Origin: an uncultured Clostridia bacterium
GTDB lineage: Bacteria; Bacillota; Clostridia; Christensenellales; UBA1242
Direction: 5' to 3'
DNA length: 5,683 bases
NCBI GenBank assembly: GCA_946635125.1
Contig: CAMPBB010000041.1
Span: 1 to 5,683 of the forward strand
Below are positions 5,391-5,683 of this stretch, one piece after another. The position numbers and the translations under genes are program-made. The notes beneath the pieces are model-generated. The model saw only the letters and a list, made by a program, of their open reading frames with translations, was not told the origin of the DNA and made no database searches. Position 1 is the first letter of the stretch. Each line of letters begins with the position of its first letter.

Positions 5391-5683
5391 ATGGAATTAT
5401 TGTTAAAAAAATGCACGAAATGTGGTGCACTCGTTGAAATGATAAAAGATTGCTCATGCCAAAATTGTGGAATAAAATGTTGCGGAGAGCAAATGATTTT
5501 GTTAAAGCCGAATTCTGTTGATGCGGCTTTTGAAAAGCATGTCCCTCAAGTTGAGGTGAAAGATGGAAAAGTTTATGCCCGTGTTAACCATGTGATGGAA
5601 GAAGAGCATTACATTGAGTTTATTTTTTATGTAAGTCAAAGCAAAATTCAAAAAGTGTTTTTAAAGCCAAAAGATGAACCAAA
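5391..5683 (+). CDS. dfx: Desulfoferrodoxin-type superoxide reductase, C-terminus cut by window end
   Basis: The frame is open from the ATG at 5391 to the window end (97 residues seen). AAAGGGG (5376-5382) lies 8 nt upstream. The family reduces superoxide to hydrogen peroxide without making oxygen, a defence used by anaerobes. Residues 1-38 form a desulforedoxin-like Fe-binding domain: C8 and C11 in CTKCG, and C30 and C31 in KCCGE. NSVDAAFEKHVP (41-52) leads into the catalytic domain, with E48, K49 and H50, then H67 (NHVM) and H73 (EEEHYIEF), matching the iron-ligand histidines of desulfoferrodoxin. The remaining ligands, Cys and His of the C-terminal CxxH, would be beyond 5683. Unusual are three more cysteines (C21, C23, C26) in a slightly longer loop between the two iron-binding cysteine pairs. 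Electrons usually come from rubredoxin; no such gene is visible. It probably shares an mRNA with the upstream zincin-like gene. Confidence 0.92.
   Translation, partial: MELLLKKCTKCGALVEMIKDCSCQNCGIKCCGEQMILLKPNSVDAAFEKHVPQVEVKDGKVYARVNHVMEEEHYIEFIFYVSQSKIQKVFLKPKDEP

Overview
The window is AT-rich chromosomal DNA, apparently from an anaerobic low-GC Bacillota (Clostridia-like) bacterium. The reasons are purine-rich AGGAGG-type ribosome binding sites, sigma-A-like promoters with TTGCxx/TATAAT boxes, U-tailed hairpin terminators, Asn/Lys/Ile-rich proteins and a superoxide reductase-type protein typical of anaerobes. All stops seen are TAA or TAG, and Trp is encoded by TGG, so nothing suggests a reassigned code. 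I see no IS element, integrase, CRISPR array, tRNA or rRNA.

The left and middle (1-4543) are all transcribed leftward. In transcription order from the right they hold: ndk (nucleoside diphosphate kinase, own promoter and terminator); a five-helix membrane protein of the COG2426 'small multidrug export' type; a two-gene operon of CPBP-family intramembrane metalloproteases (2310-3383, then 1137-2300) ending in a 12-bp terminator stem; a one-helix small membrane protein (798-1010) with its own promoter and terminator; and the first 234 residues of a helical-repeat protein of unknown function (704 to beyond position 1) behind a near-consensus promoter.

The right side (4744-5683) is transcribed rightward, divergently from ndk across a 200-bp intergenic region. 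It holds an unrecognised soluble HExxH (zincin-like) protein followed 32 bp later by a desulfoferrodoxin/superoxide reductase cut off by the window end. The two probably form one operon.

Nearly all the window is coding, and no gap exceeds 300 bases. The parts most worth attention are the tandem CPBP proteases sharing an unusual charged linker plus C-terminal membrane helix, the zincin-like protein paired with a superoxide reductase carrying three extra N-terminal cysteines, and the open-ended repeat protein at the left edge. I found no convincing evidence of a wholly new multi-gene system.
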